Assembly (NCBI RefSeq): GCF_900102375.1
Contig: NZ_FNBO01000004.1
Coordinates: 186,001-250,000 of the forward strand
DNA length: 64,000 bases
DNA from: Halorubrum xinjiangense
Lineage (GTDB): Archaea > Halobacteriota > Halobacteria > Halobacteriales > Haloferacaceae
Direction of reading: 5' to 3'
Shown: positions 1 to 7,740 of the stretch, piece after piece
How the letters are laid out: every line of letters begins with the position of its first letter
How positions within the stretch are numbered: position 1 is the stretch's first letter
The notes under the pieces: generated by a model
The model's input: only the letters and a program-made list of their open reading frames with translations
What the model was told of the DNA's origin: nothing
Databases searched by the model: none
Position numbers and translations under genes: made by a program

Positions 1-455
1 GCGAGCGACGACCCCGCGCCGCGCGGCAACACGGGGACGCCGTGGTCGGCCGCGACCCGCATCGCCGCCCGCACGTCGTCGACTCCGCGGGGGTACACCA
101 CGCCTGCTGGTCGCGCCTGATAGACGCTCCCGTCCGTGGCGTACAGCACCTGCGCGTACTCGTCGAACTCGACGCCGCCCGCGACCGCGTCGCGCAGGTC
201 GGCCGCGAGCGACCGGTACGCCTCGACGTCCGGCCGGTCGTGGCCCAGCGCGGCCGCCGAGACGGCGGACCGGTCCGGATCTGGCCCGGACGATTCCGCC
301 GCCGTCGACCCGTCCGACACGGATCCGTCCGTCGCGGCCCCGACGCCCTCAGCGGCGACTCCGCCGTCCGACGCTACTCGTCGGGGTCGGTCTCCCTCGT
401 CGCTTCCGTGCGATGCTCTCGGGTCCCCCTGGCCGGCCGGGCCTCCTCCGTCCAT
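1..455 (-). CDS. FAD-linked oxidase (GlcD-like), N-terminal part, cut by window edge
   Basis: This is the N-terminal 151 residues of a protein that continues beyond base 1. Residues about 75-151 read as the start of an FAD_binding_4 (PCMH-type) domain: a conserved TDGS block, then RPAGVVYPRGVDDV, then PVLPRGAGSSLA, which is the FAD-pyrophosphate loop of glycolate/lactate-type dehydrogenases. The first ~65 residues are a low-complexity Gly/Ser/Asp-rich leader typical of haloarchaeal versions. Start chosen at the ATG at 455 because upstream sequence is short, AT-richer and promoter-like. It is divergent from the flippase gene. The full-length family usually carries a C-terminal FAD-oxidase domain and sometimes Fe-S domains, which cannot be checked here. 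Confidence 0.8.
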   Translation of the reverse strand, partial: MDGGGPAGQGDPRASHGSDEGDRPRRVASDGGVAAEGVGAATDGSVSDGSTAAESSGPDPDRSAVSAAALGHDRPDVEAYRSLAADLRDAVAGGVEFDEYAQVLYATDGSVYQARPAGVVYPRGVDDVRAAMRVAADHGVPVLPRGAGSSL

Positions 456-575
456 AGGAAAGGTGGGTAGGATAAGCGGCATAAATCCTTTGTGAACGAT
501 AATTATATTCATTTAGGGCGGCCGCGAAGCGCGCCGCTTTTTCGGCGGGACCGCGACCGATCGACGGAGACGACC

Positions 576-2186
576 GTGGGACACGAACGCGACGAGGACG
601 CGGGGAAGTTCGACGACGACAGCCGCGAGAGCGGCGGACCGTCCGAAGATGTCGTCGACTGCGACCGCGACGCGATCCCCGAGGACGAGCGCGAGGCGCT
701 GGAGACGATCGCGCACGGCGCGGTGCTCACCTCGGGCGGGGTCGCGGCCCAGCGCGCGCTCATCGCGGCGACCGAGTTCGCGCTGACCCGCGGGCTCGGC
801 CCGACCGCGTACGGGGTGTACGCGCTGGCGTGGCGGATCGCCCAGTTGTGCTCGCGGCTCGTGACGTTCGGCAGCGTCCCCGCCATCCAGCGGTACCTCC
901 CGGAGTACGCGGCGGATCCGGACCGGCAGGGGGCGATCGCCGGCCTCGCGTACGCGACGACGATCGGATTCGGGGTCGCGATCGCGGTCGCCGTTTGGTT
1001 CGCGGCGCCGGCGATAAACGCGCGCACCGTCACCGAGCCGGCGTTCGCGGGAACGATGCGCGCGTTCGGGGGACTCGTCGGACTGCTGGGGGTCGTGATG
1101 GTCGCGTCCGCGCTCTTCCGCGCGGTCGGGTCGGCCCGGGGCGAGATCCTGTTCAACAAGCTGTTGCGCCCGGGCGTCAGGCTCGTCGCCGCCGTCGGCG
1201 CGCTCGGGCTCGGCTACTCCGTCGTCGGCGTCGCCGGGGCGATCGTCGCCGCGACCGCGGTCCTCGCCGCGGCCGCGGTCCCGCTCTCCGCGTCCGTCAC
1301 GGGCGTTCGACCGACGCTCCGGGGCGCCCGCGCCGAGGCGCGCCGCTTCTACGACCACGCGGCCCCGGTCGCGATGAGCAGCCTCGGGAAGGTGTTCCAG
1401 AACCGCGTCGACGTGCTGCTCGTCGGCGCGCTGCTGACGGCGACCGCGGCCGGCGTGTACAACGTCGTCCTCGTCGTGATCGCGGTCTCGTGGATCCCGC
1501 TCCTCTCTTTCAACCAACTGCTCCCGCCGGTCGCCTCGGAGCTGTACGCGAACGACCGGACGGCGACGCTCAACGCGGTGTACGGCTCCGTCACGCGGCA
1601 GATCGTCACCGCGGTCGTCCCGATCCTCGCCGTGCTGGCGGTGTACGGCCGTGAGGTCCTCAGCCTGTTCGGCGCGGCGTACGTCGACGGCTACCTCCCG
1701 CTCGTCGTCTACCTCGGCGGCGTCTTCGTCGGGAGCGCGGTCGGCGCGACCGGCTGGCTCCTGATGATGACCGACCACCAGTACGCGCGGATGGCGCTCG
1801 ATTGGCTGCTCGCGGTCCTCAACGTGGGGCTCACGTACGTGTTCGTCGTCCGGTACGGGCTCGTCGGCGCCGCGCTCGGCACGTCGCTCGCGATCGCGGT
1901 CCAGAACGGGGTCCAGGTCGTCCTCCTCCGTCACTTCGAGGGGCTGTGGCCGTACGACCGGAGCTTCCTCACGCCGCTCGCGGCCGGCGGCGTCGCCGTC
2001 GCCGCGATGTACGCGGTCCGTGCGCTCCTGACCGGCCTCCCGGCGGTCCTCGCGGGAAGCGCGGTCGGGCTCGCGGCGTACGCGGCCTCGCTGCGGCTCC
2101 TCGGCGTGGACCCCCGCGACCGCTTCGTCGCCGAGCAGCTGGCGAGCCGGTACCGGGCCGCGCTCGCAGAGCGGTTCGACCGCTGA
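576..2186 (+). CDS. Polysaccharide/oligosaccharide flippase (MATE/MVF-like membrane protein)
   Basis: A 536-residue polytopic membrane protein of the polysaccharide biosynthesis (Wzx-like) family, expected to flip lipid-linked saccharides across the membrane. About 12-14 hydrophobic segments are visible from residue ~50 onward, preceded by an acidic cytoplasmic N-terminus. A typical family block is the AQRALIAATEFALTRGLGPTAYG-like first helix region, and NRVDVLLVGALL in the middle. An in-frame GTG at 492 would add 28 residues, but those codons overlap an AT-rich, TATA-like stretch (about 500-510), so the GTG at 576 is preferred. The gene stands alone between a divergent FAD oxidase and a co-directional deacylase-family gene. 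No glycosyltransferases are adjacent, so its substrate cannot be inferred. Confidence 0.82.
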   Translation: MGHERDEDAGKFDDDSRESGGPSEDVVDCDRDAIPEDEREALETIAHGAVLTSGGVAAQRALIAATEFALTRGLGPTAYGVYALAWRIAQLCSRLVTFGSVPAIQRYLPEYAADPDRQGAIAGLAYATTIGFGVAIAVAVWFAAPAINARTVTEPAFAGTMRAFGGLVGLLGVVMVASALFRAVGSARGEILFNKLLRPGVRLVAAVGALGLGYSVVGVAGAIVAATAVLAAAAVPLSASVTGVRPTLRGARAEARRFYDHAAPVAMSSLGKVFQNRVDVLLVGALLTATAAGVYNVVLVVIAVSWIPLLSFNQLLPPVASELYANDRTATLNAVYGSVTRQIVTAVVPILAVLAVYGREVLSLFGAAYVDGYLPLVVYLGGVFVGSAVGATGWLLMMTDHQYARMALDWLLAVLNVGLTYVFVVRYGLVGAALGTSLAIAVQNGVQVVLLRHFEGLWPYDRSFLTPLAAGGVAVAAMYAVRALLTGLPAVLAGSAVGLAAYAASLRLLGVDPRDRFVAEQLASRYRAALAERFDR

Positions 2187-2211
2187 ATCTCCCGCCAGCG
2201 GATTGCGACGA

Positions 2212-2217
2212 TTTATG
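2212..2217 (+). promoter_or_regulatory. TATA box of the aspartoacylase-family gene
   Basis: TTTATG lies 30 bp upstream of the ATG at 2242, the spacing expected for a leaderless haloarchaeal transcript. It supports that start over an in-frame upstream ATG at 2215 which overlaps the box. Confidence 0.55.
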
Positions 2218-2241
2218 GGCGGACCGCGACGTACTGACTGT

Positions 2242-3204
2242 ATGCAAACGATCGACCGCGAGTCGGCGGGGTCGGCTCGCGTCGCGATCGTCGGCGGGAT
2301 TCACGGCGACGAGCCCGCCGGCGTGCGGATCGTAGAGCGCCTCGCGGACGAACTCGACCCGCTCGACCCGTCTGGCGGAGGCGGGAGCGACGGCGACGCG
2401 GGGGAAGCGGGGCTCGTCCGGCTGATACTCGCCAACGAACCGGCGATCGAAGCCGAGACGCGCTACACGGACACGGACCTGAACCGGGCCTTTCCGGGGG
2501 ACGCCGACAGCGACGAGTACGAGCGCGGGCTGGCGTCGCGGCTCACAGCCGAGTTAGAGGGGATGGACGCCGTGCTCGCGCTCCACACCTCGCACAGCGC
2601 GCCGCCGCCGTTCGCCATCTTCAGCGACCTCACGGAGTCGGTCCGCCGCACCGTCACCGGGCTGCCGGTCGCCCACGTCGTCGACGCGAGCGGGCTGCGG
2701 TCGACGACGCTCGACTCGACGGTCCAGCACACCGTCTCGATCGAGGTGGGCCGGCAGGGCAGCGAGGAGGCGGTCGAGTTCGGCCACGAGGCGTGTCTCG
2801 CGTTCCTCCGGGTCCACGGCGCGATCGCGGACAAGCCGCCGACGTTCTCGGAGACGACCGTGGTGGAGGGCCGCGAGGAGGTGCCGAAGGGCGGCGGGGT
2901 GCCGCACGTCCACTTCGCGAACTTCGAGGCGATCCCCGAGGGCGCGGTGTTCGCCGAGGACGACGTGTACACCCACCGCGTGGAGGAGCCGGGGTTGGTC
3001 CCGATCCTCGCGAGCGAGGACGGGTACGACGACATCTTCGGCATGTACGGCCGCGTCACCGGCGTCCTGAAAGCGCCGGGCGAGGGCGACCTGCGGGTGT
3101 ATCCGAACGACGAGCGCGGCGAGAAGGGTGAGCGTCGCGACTCGAGCGCGGATGGTAGCGACGGAGAACCGAACGACGCGGACCGGTCGAAACGCTCGAG
3201 CTGA
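2242..3204 (+). CDS. Succinylglutamate desuccinylase/aspartoacylase family protein
   Basis: A 320-residue zinc carboxypeptidase-like amidohydrolase. The metal-binding signature GGIHGDEPAG (His and Glu of HxxE) is at residues ~17-26, followed by NEPA, TDLNRAFPG (substrate-binding Asn-Arg) and ALHTSHS (third metal ligand) in the family order. The C-terminal ~25 residues are a hydrophilic tail rich in Ser, Asp, Glu and Lys. Members remove acyl groups from N-acyl amino acids or related amides; the exact substrate is not readable from sequence. The TATA box 30 bp upstream fixes the start. It is monocistronic and convergent with the small gene at 3225-3602. Confidence 0.85.
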   Translation: MQTIDRESAGSARVAIVGGIHGDEPAGVRIVERLADELDPLDPSGGGGSDGDAGEAGLVRLILANEPAIEAETRYTDTDLNRAFPGDADSDEYERGLASRLTAELEGMDAVLALHTSHSAPPPFAIFSDLTESVRRTVTGLPVAHVVDASGLRSTTLDSTVQHTVSIEVGRQGSEEAVEFGHEACLAFLRVHGAIADKPPTFSETTVVEGREEVPKGGGVPHVHFANFEAIPEGAVFAEDDVYTHRVEEPGLVPILASEDGYDDIFGMYGRVTGVLKAPGEGDLRVYPNDERGEKGERRDSSADGSDGEPNDADRSKRSS

Positions 3205-3224
3205 CTACGTCTCGGCGGTGAGTC

Positions 3225-3602
3225 TCACTTCGCGGTCGGCGTGATGTCGCCGACGGCGTCCATCACCTGGACCGCCGCGCTGGCGGCGAGGCCGCGGGCG
3301 ACCTCGTCGGTGTCGGACTCGGCGATGCCGGCGTCGAGGTCCTCGGGGTCGGGCGTGAAGCCGGCCGAGACGGGGTGGCCAGCCGGGGGGTTCACCGCGA
3401 CGGTCGCCTGCGGGCCGTCGGCGCCGACGGACAGCTCGGAGCCGACGGCGTAGCTGTCGGGGAGATACGATTCCGTGCGCGATACGATTCCGGCGACCGC
3501 GCGCCGGAGCTGTCGTTCCTGGTCCGGAGAGAGGTCGACGGCCGCGGGCGAGCCCGCGTCCGTCACACCCGGTGCCCCGGCGTACGGGTTGTTGCCGTTC
3601 AT
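3225..3602 (-). CDS. Conserved small haloarchaeal protein (possibly DUF5811)
   Basis: A 125-residue acidic soluble protein starting MNGNNPYAG, with no signal peptide or membrane segment. The pattern (short NPYAG start, a DLSPDQERQLRRAV helix, then PVSAGFTPDPEDLDAGIAESD) resembles a family I know only from haloarchaea, probably annotated DUF5811, but this assignment is from memory. No catalytic motif is visible. It is convergent with the desuccinylase-like gene (20 bp between stops) and is followed on the same strand by the arginine decarboxylase gene upstream at 4243, so the two may be co-transcribed. Function unknown. Confidence 0.7.
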   Translation of the reverse strand: MNGNNPYAGAPGVTDAGSPAAVDLSPDQERQLRRAVAGIVSRTESYLPDSYAVGSELSVGADGPQATVAVNPPAGHPVSAGFTPDPEDLDAGIAESDTDEVARGLAASAAVQVMDAVGDITPTAK

Positions 3603-3697
3603 TCGGAGACACGTCTCGTACGCGGAGCCGAGTCAAAAAGGCGTCGGCGCCGGCGACCGCGCTTCCGGCGCGGATCGGCTCTGGTTTGCTCGGCCGC

Positions 3698-4243
3698 TTA
3701 GAGAATCGGCTCGGACTCCCCGTACGCGGCGACCACGACCGCGGTCGCGTAGCGGTCCGGCTCGGCGGCGACCGTCTCGACGCGCGTCTCGCGGTCCGGG
3801 AGCTCCCAGTCGCGGAGGCCCGCGCCGGTGTCGAGGCCCGCGTGGATCCGCTCGCGGACATCCTCAGCGTCCTCGCCGGTCACCTCGTAAAAGAGGCCCG
3901 GCCCGGGACCGGTCGCCCAGCCCAGCCCCGCGACCGCGTCGGGGTGTCGGCGCGGCGCGCGCTTCGACTCGGCGTCCTCGGCGCCCGAGCGCCCGCCCTC
4001 GCGGAAGTCGACCTCGTCGCCCGGCCCGACCGTCCGGCGCGCCTCGACGACCGTGAGCCGGTTCCCGGCGGGACCCAGGTCGGGAGCCTCCGACACCGCT
4101 TCGACAGTGGCCTCGGCGGGGACGACCGAGGAGACCGCCACGAGGTTGTAGTTGTGGAGGTTCGCGTCCGCGAGCGCGGCGTCGTAGGAGGCCATCGCCG
4201 TGTCGGCGACCCCGACGCCGCCGGCGACGTGGATGGTGTTCAT
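3698..4243 (-). CDS. pdaD: Pyruvoyl-dependent arginine decarboxylase
   Basis: A 181-residue proenzyme that converts arginine to agmatine, the first step of archaeal polyamine/agmatine synthesis; agmatine is needed for tRNA-Ile2 agmatidine. The proenzyme cleaves itself between two serines; here the pair is Ser38-Ser39 in NLVAVSSVVPAEA, so the downstream Ser becomes the pyruvoyl group. The C-terminal half has the family's GLGWATGPGPGLFYEV-type block. Length is near the family norm. The upstream DNA (4295-4325) is AT-rich with two TATA-like boxes, which could serve this gene in the minus direction. Repeat element A begins 85 bp upstream. Confidence 0.92.
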   Translation of the reverse strand: MNTIHVAGGVGVADTAMASYDAALADANLHNYNLVAVSSVVPAEATVEAVSEAPDLGPAGNRLTVVEARRTVGPGDEVDFREGGRSGAEDAESKRAPRRHPDAVAGLGWATGPGPGLFYEVTGEDAEDVRERIHAGLDTGAGLRDWELPDRETRVETVAAEPDRYATAVVVAAYGESEPIL

Positions 4244-4327
4244 TGACGAAGAAGCGACGGCGAGCGCGGTAAGGAGTTACGAACCCGACTGCCGCCGCCG
4301 CCAATATAAACCGCATATAAAAAGGCA

Positions 4328-4666
4328 GTGGCGCGTGCCTGCGAGCGGCCGCCCCCGGCGGCCGCGAGGAGCACGCGCGAGGGAGTCAGTCGCCGGAGCG
4401 AAGCGACGGCGACTGACGAGGCTGGGGAGGCGTGAGGTGCGGTCGCGGTGCTGTGCGGGGCGGGACTCAAAGGGGCAGCCGCGAGGGTCGCGCAGACGAC
4501 GTAAGCACCGCAGCGAGCAACGCGAGCGAGGAGCGCAGCGAGTGTGCGTGGCCCTCGCGGCTGGGGCTTTGGAGGTGGTCGCTATCGATCCACCGTTAAT
4601 TATTTATAAACGAGCAACTGGGGCTTTGGCGGTGGTCACCGCCGATCCTCTGTCAGTTATTTATAA
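4328..4666 (+). repeat. Structured intergenic element, copy A (core plus two 57-bp tail units)
   Basis: Copy A of a five-member family in this window. The core can form three stems. P1: 4331-4338 with 4371-4378 (GCGCGTGC/GCACGCGC), capped by GCGGCCGC/GCGGCCGC. P2: 4385-4395 with 4407-4417 (11 bp). P3: 4476-4494 with 4545-4563 (19 pairs, two of them G-T, i.e. G-U in RNA). P3 is prolonged by CAAAG (4468-4472) with CTTTG across a GGG/GGG loop. Two tail units start with CTGGGG at 4561 and 4618, exactly 57 bp apart, each ending in TTTATAA. TATA-like boxes lie at 4303-4310 and 4315-4321, just before the core. It fills the gap between pdaD and the 3' end of the PAN gene. Confidence 0.85.
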
Positions 4667-4756
4667 CTTATCGGCTGAAATTCCAGCCGAGATAACCGAT
4701 TGTACACTCCCTTCAAAAACCGAGACGTCGATCACGTAGTCGCCGCTGTAGTCGAC

Positions 4757-5980
4757 TCAGTACTGGTAGTTGATGACCCGCTCGTCTTCCTTGTCCGCGT
4801 CCTGAAGCTTGTCGCGGGCCGCCTCGAAGTCTCCCTGCGAGACCTCGGTGCGCCCGTCGCGGATGGCGAACATCCCGGCCTCGGTCGCCAGCGAGGCGAT
4901 GTCTGCGCCGCTGTACCCGTCGAGGTCGCGGGCGACGGCGCCGAGGTCGACGCCGTCGGCGACGCTCATGTCCGCGGTGTGGATCTCCAGGATGCGCTCG
5001 CGGCCCTCGGCGCCGGGCTCGGGCACCTCGATGAGGCGGTCGAAGCGGCCAGGACGAAGGATCGCCTCGTCGAGCATGTCGAAGCGGTTGGTCGCGGCCA
5101 TGATTCGGACCTCGCCGCGGTCGTCGAAGCCGTCCATCTCGGAGAGCAGCTGCATCATCGTCCGCTGGACCTCGGCGTCGCCCGAGGTCTTCGAATCCGT
5201 CCGCTTGGCGGCGACGGCGTCGATCTCGTCGATGAAGATGACGGCGGGCTCGCGCTCGGCGGCGAGCTCGAAGAGGTCGCGGACGAGCCGCGCGCCCTCG
5301 CCGATGAACTTCCGGACGAGCTCCGAGCCGGCCATCTTGATGAACGTCGCGTCCGACTCGTTGGCGACGGCCTTCGCGAGCATCGTCTTCCCGGTGCCCG
5401 GCGGGCCGTGGAGGAGGACGCCGCTCGGCGGGTCGACGCCGACCTTCTCGAACTGCTCGGGGTTTTCGAGCGGGTCCTCGACGGCCTCGCGGACCTCGCG
5501 GATCTGGTCGTCGATGCCGCCGATGTCGGCGTACTCGACGTCGGGGGACTCGGTGACCTCCATCGCCTGCGCCCGGGAGTCGGTCTCGTCGTCGAGCACC
5601 TGCTGGACCGCGAAGGAGTCGTTGATCGCGACGCGGTCGCCGGGGCGGAGGTCCTCGTCGAGCCGCGAGGCGGCCTGCGTGAGCACCTCCTGGTTGTTGC
5701 CGTGCTGTTTGATCACGACGCCGTCGTCGGTGATCTCCTCGACGGAGGCGATGTACAGCGAGGAGGTCTTCAACACCTCGTTCTCGCGTTTCAGCTGCTC
5801 GACGTCGTCTTTCAGCTCGCCGCGGCGCCCCTCGGCGTCCGCGAGCCGCGTTTCCAGTTCATCGTTCACCTGAACGATCCGCCGGTAGTGCTGGCGGATC
5901 GCCTCCAGCCGCTCCGCGTCGCTCATCTCGGGATCGAGCTCCAACCGCGGGCGGTCGGGCAGTGAGGGGCTGTGAGACAT
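4757..5980 (-). CDS. pan: Proteasome-activating nucleotidase (PAN)
   Basis: The hexameric AAA ATPase that unfolds proteins and feeds them to the archaeal 20S proteasome. Domains in order: N-terminal coiled coil (~residues 28-72), OB-fold interdomain (~75-130), and AAA domain with Walker A GPPGTGKT at 192-199, Walker B VIFIDEID with Asp251-Glu252, and an arginine-finger region RPGRFDR. Length (407) is normal. The extreme C-terminus ends NYQY: the penultimate residue is Gln, so the canonical HbYX proteasome-docking motif (hydrophobic-Tyr-any) is not matched literally. Haloarchaea often have two PAN paralogues, so panA versus panB is not assigned. Single gene, divergent from the response regulator at 6288. 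Confidence 0.95.
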   Translation of the reverse strand: MSHSPSLPDRPRLELDPEMSDAERLEAIRQHYRRIVQVNDELETRLADAEGRRGELKDDVEQLKRENEVLKTSSLYIASVEEITDDGVVIKQHGNNQEVLTQAASRLDEDLRPGDRVAINDSFAVQQVLDDETDSRAQAMEVTESPDVEYADIGGIDDQIREVREAVEDPLENPEQFEKVGVDPPSGVLLHGPPGTGKTMLAKAVANESDATFIKMAGSELVRKFIGEGARLVRDLFELAAEREPAVIFIDEIDAVAAKRTDSKTSGDAEVQRTMMQLLSEMDGFDDRGEVRIMAATNRFDMLDEAILRPGRFDRLIEVPEPGAEGRERILEIHTADMSVADGVDLGAVARDLDGYSGADIASLATEAGMFAIRDGRTEVSQGDFEAARDKLQDADKEDERVINYQY

Positions 5981-6287
5981 TCGTTGTTCCCGGTTAGATG
6001 CGGGCGTAAATGTGCCTTTGGGTCACGGAGAGACGGTGGGATCGGCGGGACGGACGCGCGACCGCCGCGATCTCGCAGCTCGACCCGACGGCCGTACGCC
6101 GCACGGCGCACGCCGCATCCCGCACGCCGCACGCCGCACGGCGCCCTTCGGATATCGCCTCTGATAATCAGGTGTCAACGTTTTAACGCGGCGCGAACGA
6201 ACCGGTCGGTATGGACGCACGAACGGCGGGCGGACGCGCCGGCCCGACGGCCGCAGACCGCGGAACGCGGGACCGGAGGGCTCGCCT
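5981..6287. other. Intergenic region between divergent PAN and response-regulator genes
   Basis: 307 bp without a gene. It holds the promoters of both neighbours and, at about 6094-6143, a short cluster of imperfect direct copies of CGCACGCCG/CGCACGGCG (five to six units). The AT-rich stretch around 6150-6185 is the best promoter candidate for the 6288 gene, with a TATA-less start region. Nothing else is recognisable. Confidence 0.5.
6094..6143. repeat. Short GC-rich direct repeats (CGCACGCCG-like)
   Basis: Five to six imperfect 9-10 bp copies of GCACGCCGC / GCACGGCGC in tandem between the PAN and response-regulator promoters. Simple-sequence expansion is the likeliest explanation. Confidence 0.5.
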
Positions 6288-6845
6288 ATGACCGGGACCC
6301 CGGAGGCGACGGTCCTCGCGGTCGACGACGAGCCGGACCTCGCGGAGCTGTACCGGGTGTACCTCGATCCGGTCTACGACGTCCGGATCGCCACCGGCGG
6401 CGAGGAGGCGGTCGACGCGATGGACGACGCGGTCGACGTCGTCCTCTTGGACCGCCGGATGCCCGACATGTCGGGCCACGACGTGTTAGACGCGATCCGC
6501 GGCGAGGGGTACGACGCCCGCGTGGCGATGCTGACCGCGGTCGAGCCGGACGTCGACATCGTCGAGATGCCGTTCGACGACTACAAGACGAAGCCGGTCA
6601 CGAAAGAGGACCTGCTCACGCTCGTCGAGGTGCTCCTCCACCGCGCCGCGTTCGACGAGCGCAGCCAGGAGTTCTTCGCGCTCGCTTCGAAGAAGGCGGC
6701 GCTGGAGGCCGCGGGCACGACGAACTCCGAGGAGTACGAGGAGCTCGTCGATCGGCTGGAGTCCGTCCGGCTCGAAGTCGACGACACGCTCGATCGCCTC
6801 TCGGCGCGGGACGCGTTCGTCGAGGTCCCCGGCGAGGTGCCGTAG
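6288..6845 (+). CDS. HalX-domain response regulator
   Basis: A 185-residue two-component receiver protein. The receiver domain spans ~7-120 with acidic pocket VDDEPD (Asp13-Asp14), phospho-acceptor Asp55 in LLDRRMPD, switch Thr in MLTA and the conserved Lys in YKTKPV. Residues ~120-180 match the HalX domain, a haloarchaeal helical output/dimer region (AAFDERSQEFFALASKKAALE-type helix). No DNA-binding domain follows, so it probably acts through protein contacts. No histidine kinase is adjacent, so it is an orphan regulator. Start chosen at the ATG directly preceding the receiver sheet. Confidence 0.9.
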   Translation: MTGTPEATVLAVDDEPDLAELYRVYLDPVYDVRIATGGEEAVDAMDDAVDVVLLDRRMPDMSGHDVLDAIRGEGYDARVAMLTAVEPDVDIVEMPFDDYKTKPVTKEDLLTLVEVLLHRAAFDERSQEFFALASKKAALEAAGTTNSEEYEELVDRLESVRLEVDDTLDRLSARDAFVEVPGEVP

Positions 6846-6861
6846 GCGGCGTTCCCCTCGA

Positions 6862-7146
6862 CTACTCGATCTCCAACTCCCCGTCTCCGCCCTCGCCGCC
6901 GCCGTCTTCGTCCCACTCTAACTCGAACTCGACGCTCAGTTCCCCGGGCCCCTCCGCGGGCCCCTCGCGCTCCGCTTTCACCTCGAAGGTCGGTCGCGCC
7001 GGCGGGTCGAGCGTCGTCGACTCGTCGCCGCGCTTGAGCGTGATCGCGTTTCCGTCGTCGAGCGAGTCCGCGACCGTTCGCAGGTACGCGGCGATCTCGG
7101 CGCGGCTCCGGCGACTCTCCGATTTGAAGAGGACTTCTTCTGGCAT
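6862..7146 (-). CDS. Amphi-Trp domain-containing protein
   Basis: A 94-residue protein starting MPEEVLFKSE. The domain (EVLFKSE, RSRAEIAAYLRTVADSL, NAITLKRGDE, PTFEVKAERE) covers residues 2-65 and matches the amphi-Trp family, small proteins common in haloarchaea whose role is unknown. The C-terminal ~25 residues are an acidic Gly/Glu/Asp tail. The ATG at 7146 is chosen because a TATA box (tttata on the minus strand, about 7171-7177) lies ~28 bp upstream; an in-frame extension to 7419 would run through tandem repeats and the neighbour's coding region. Convergent with the response regulator. Confidence 0.85.
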   Translation of the reverse strand: MPEEVLFKSESRRSRAEIAAYLRTVADSLDDGNAITLKRGDESTTLDPPARPTFEVKAEREGPAEGPGELSVEFELEWDEDGGGEGGDGELEIE

Positions 7147-7178
7147 ACGTTCGCATACGCGTCCTCGAGATATAAATG

Positions 7179-7257
7179 TCGCCGCGGCGTCCGGAAAAAG
7201 ACCGAAATGTTCCCGCGGCGGCCGGAAAAAGCCCGAAATATCGCCGCGGCGTCCGGG
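7179..7257. repeat. 31-bp imperfect tandem repeat, about 2.6 units
   Basis: The block CCGCGGCGNCCGGAAAAAG recurs at 7182, 7213 and 7244, a period of exactly 31 bp, each copy followed by CCGAAAT in the first two. It lies immediately upstream of the amphi-Trp promoter and upstream of the divergent membrane-protein gene, so it could affect either promoter; it may equally be neutral slippage. Confidence 0.75.
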
Positions 7258-7316
7258 CGGGGACAGCGGCGGGAGGTCCCGGACCGTTTTGTGGCACCCG
7301 CCCGAACCGACACACG

Positions 7317-7712
7317 ATGTCCGTTCCCGACCCGCTCCGCACGGTCGTCGCCGTCGCCGTCTACTGGACGGCGATCGCGCTCGGCGGGAGCGTTCTCCTT
7401 CCCGATCCGACGAGCCCACTCGTCGCGCTCCCAGTCATCGGCGGCGGCGCGGTCGTCGCGCACGCGGCGCGTACCGATCGGCTGGTTCCGCTCGGCTACG
7501 CCGTGGGAACGATGTGGCTCGCCGTGCTCGCGCTGACGGTCGGCACCGGCGTCGTCGACGTCGTCGGAACCCCCGACGGAGAGATAGCGCCCCTCGCCGA
7601 CTATCCGGTCCCCGCCGCGCTCGGCACGGTCGGCCTGTTCGGCGTCCTCCTCGTCGCGTACGCGGCGTTCGTCCGCCGGAGCGCAGAGCGCGACGCGAGC
7701 GAAAGCGAGTAG
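7317..7712 (+). CDS. Small membrane protein, haloarchaeal, function unknown
   Basis: A 131-residue protein with four hydrophobic segments (about residues 8-28, 33-52, 58-80 and 96-118) and a charged C-terminal tail. No catalytic or binding motif is visible and I do not recognise the family. The ATG at 7317 directly precedes the first membrane helix; longer in-frame readings enter the 31-bp repeats. Convergent with the M29 peptidase gene (28 bp between stops), divergent from the amphi-Trp gene. Confidence 0.65.
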   Translation: MSVPDPLRTVVAVAVYWTAIALGGSVLLPDPTSPLVALPVIGGGAVVAHAARTDRLVPLGYAVGTMWLAVLALTVGTGVVDVVGTPDGEIAPLADYPVPAALGTVGLFGVLLVAYAAFVRRSAERDASESE

Positions 7713-7740
7713 ACAGAACGGCCGCCGACCCGAAACCTCC

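Noticed and set aside
6094..6143. CGCACGCCG repeats as a regulatory array
   Set aside because: Only 9-10 bp imperfect units in very GC-rich DNA; simple-sequence drift is enough to explain them.
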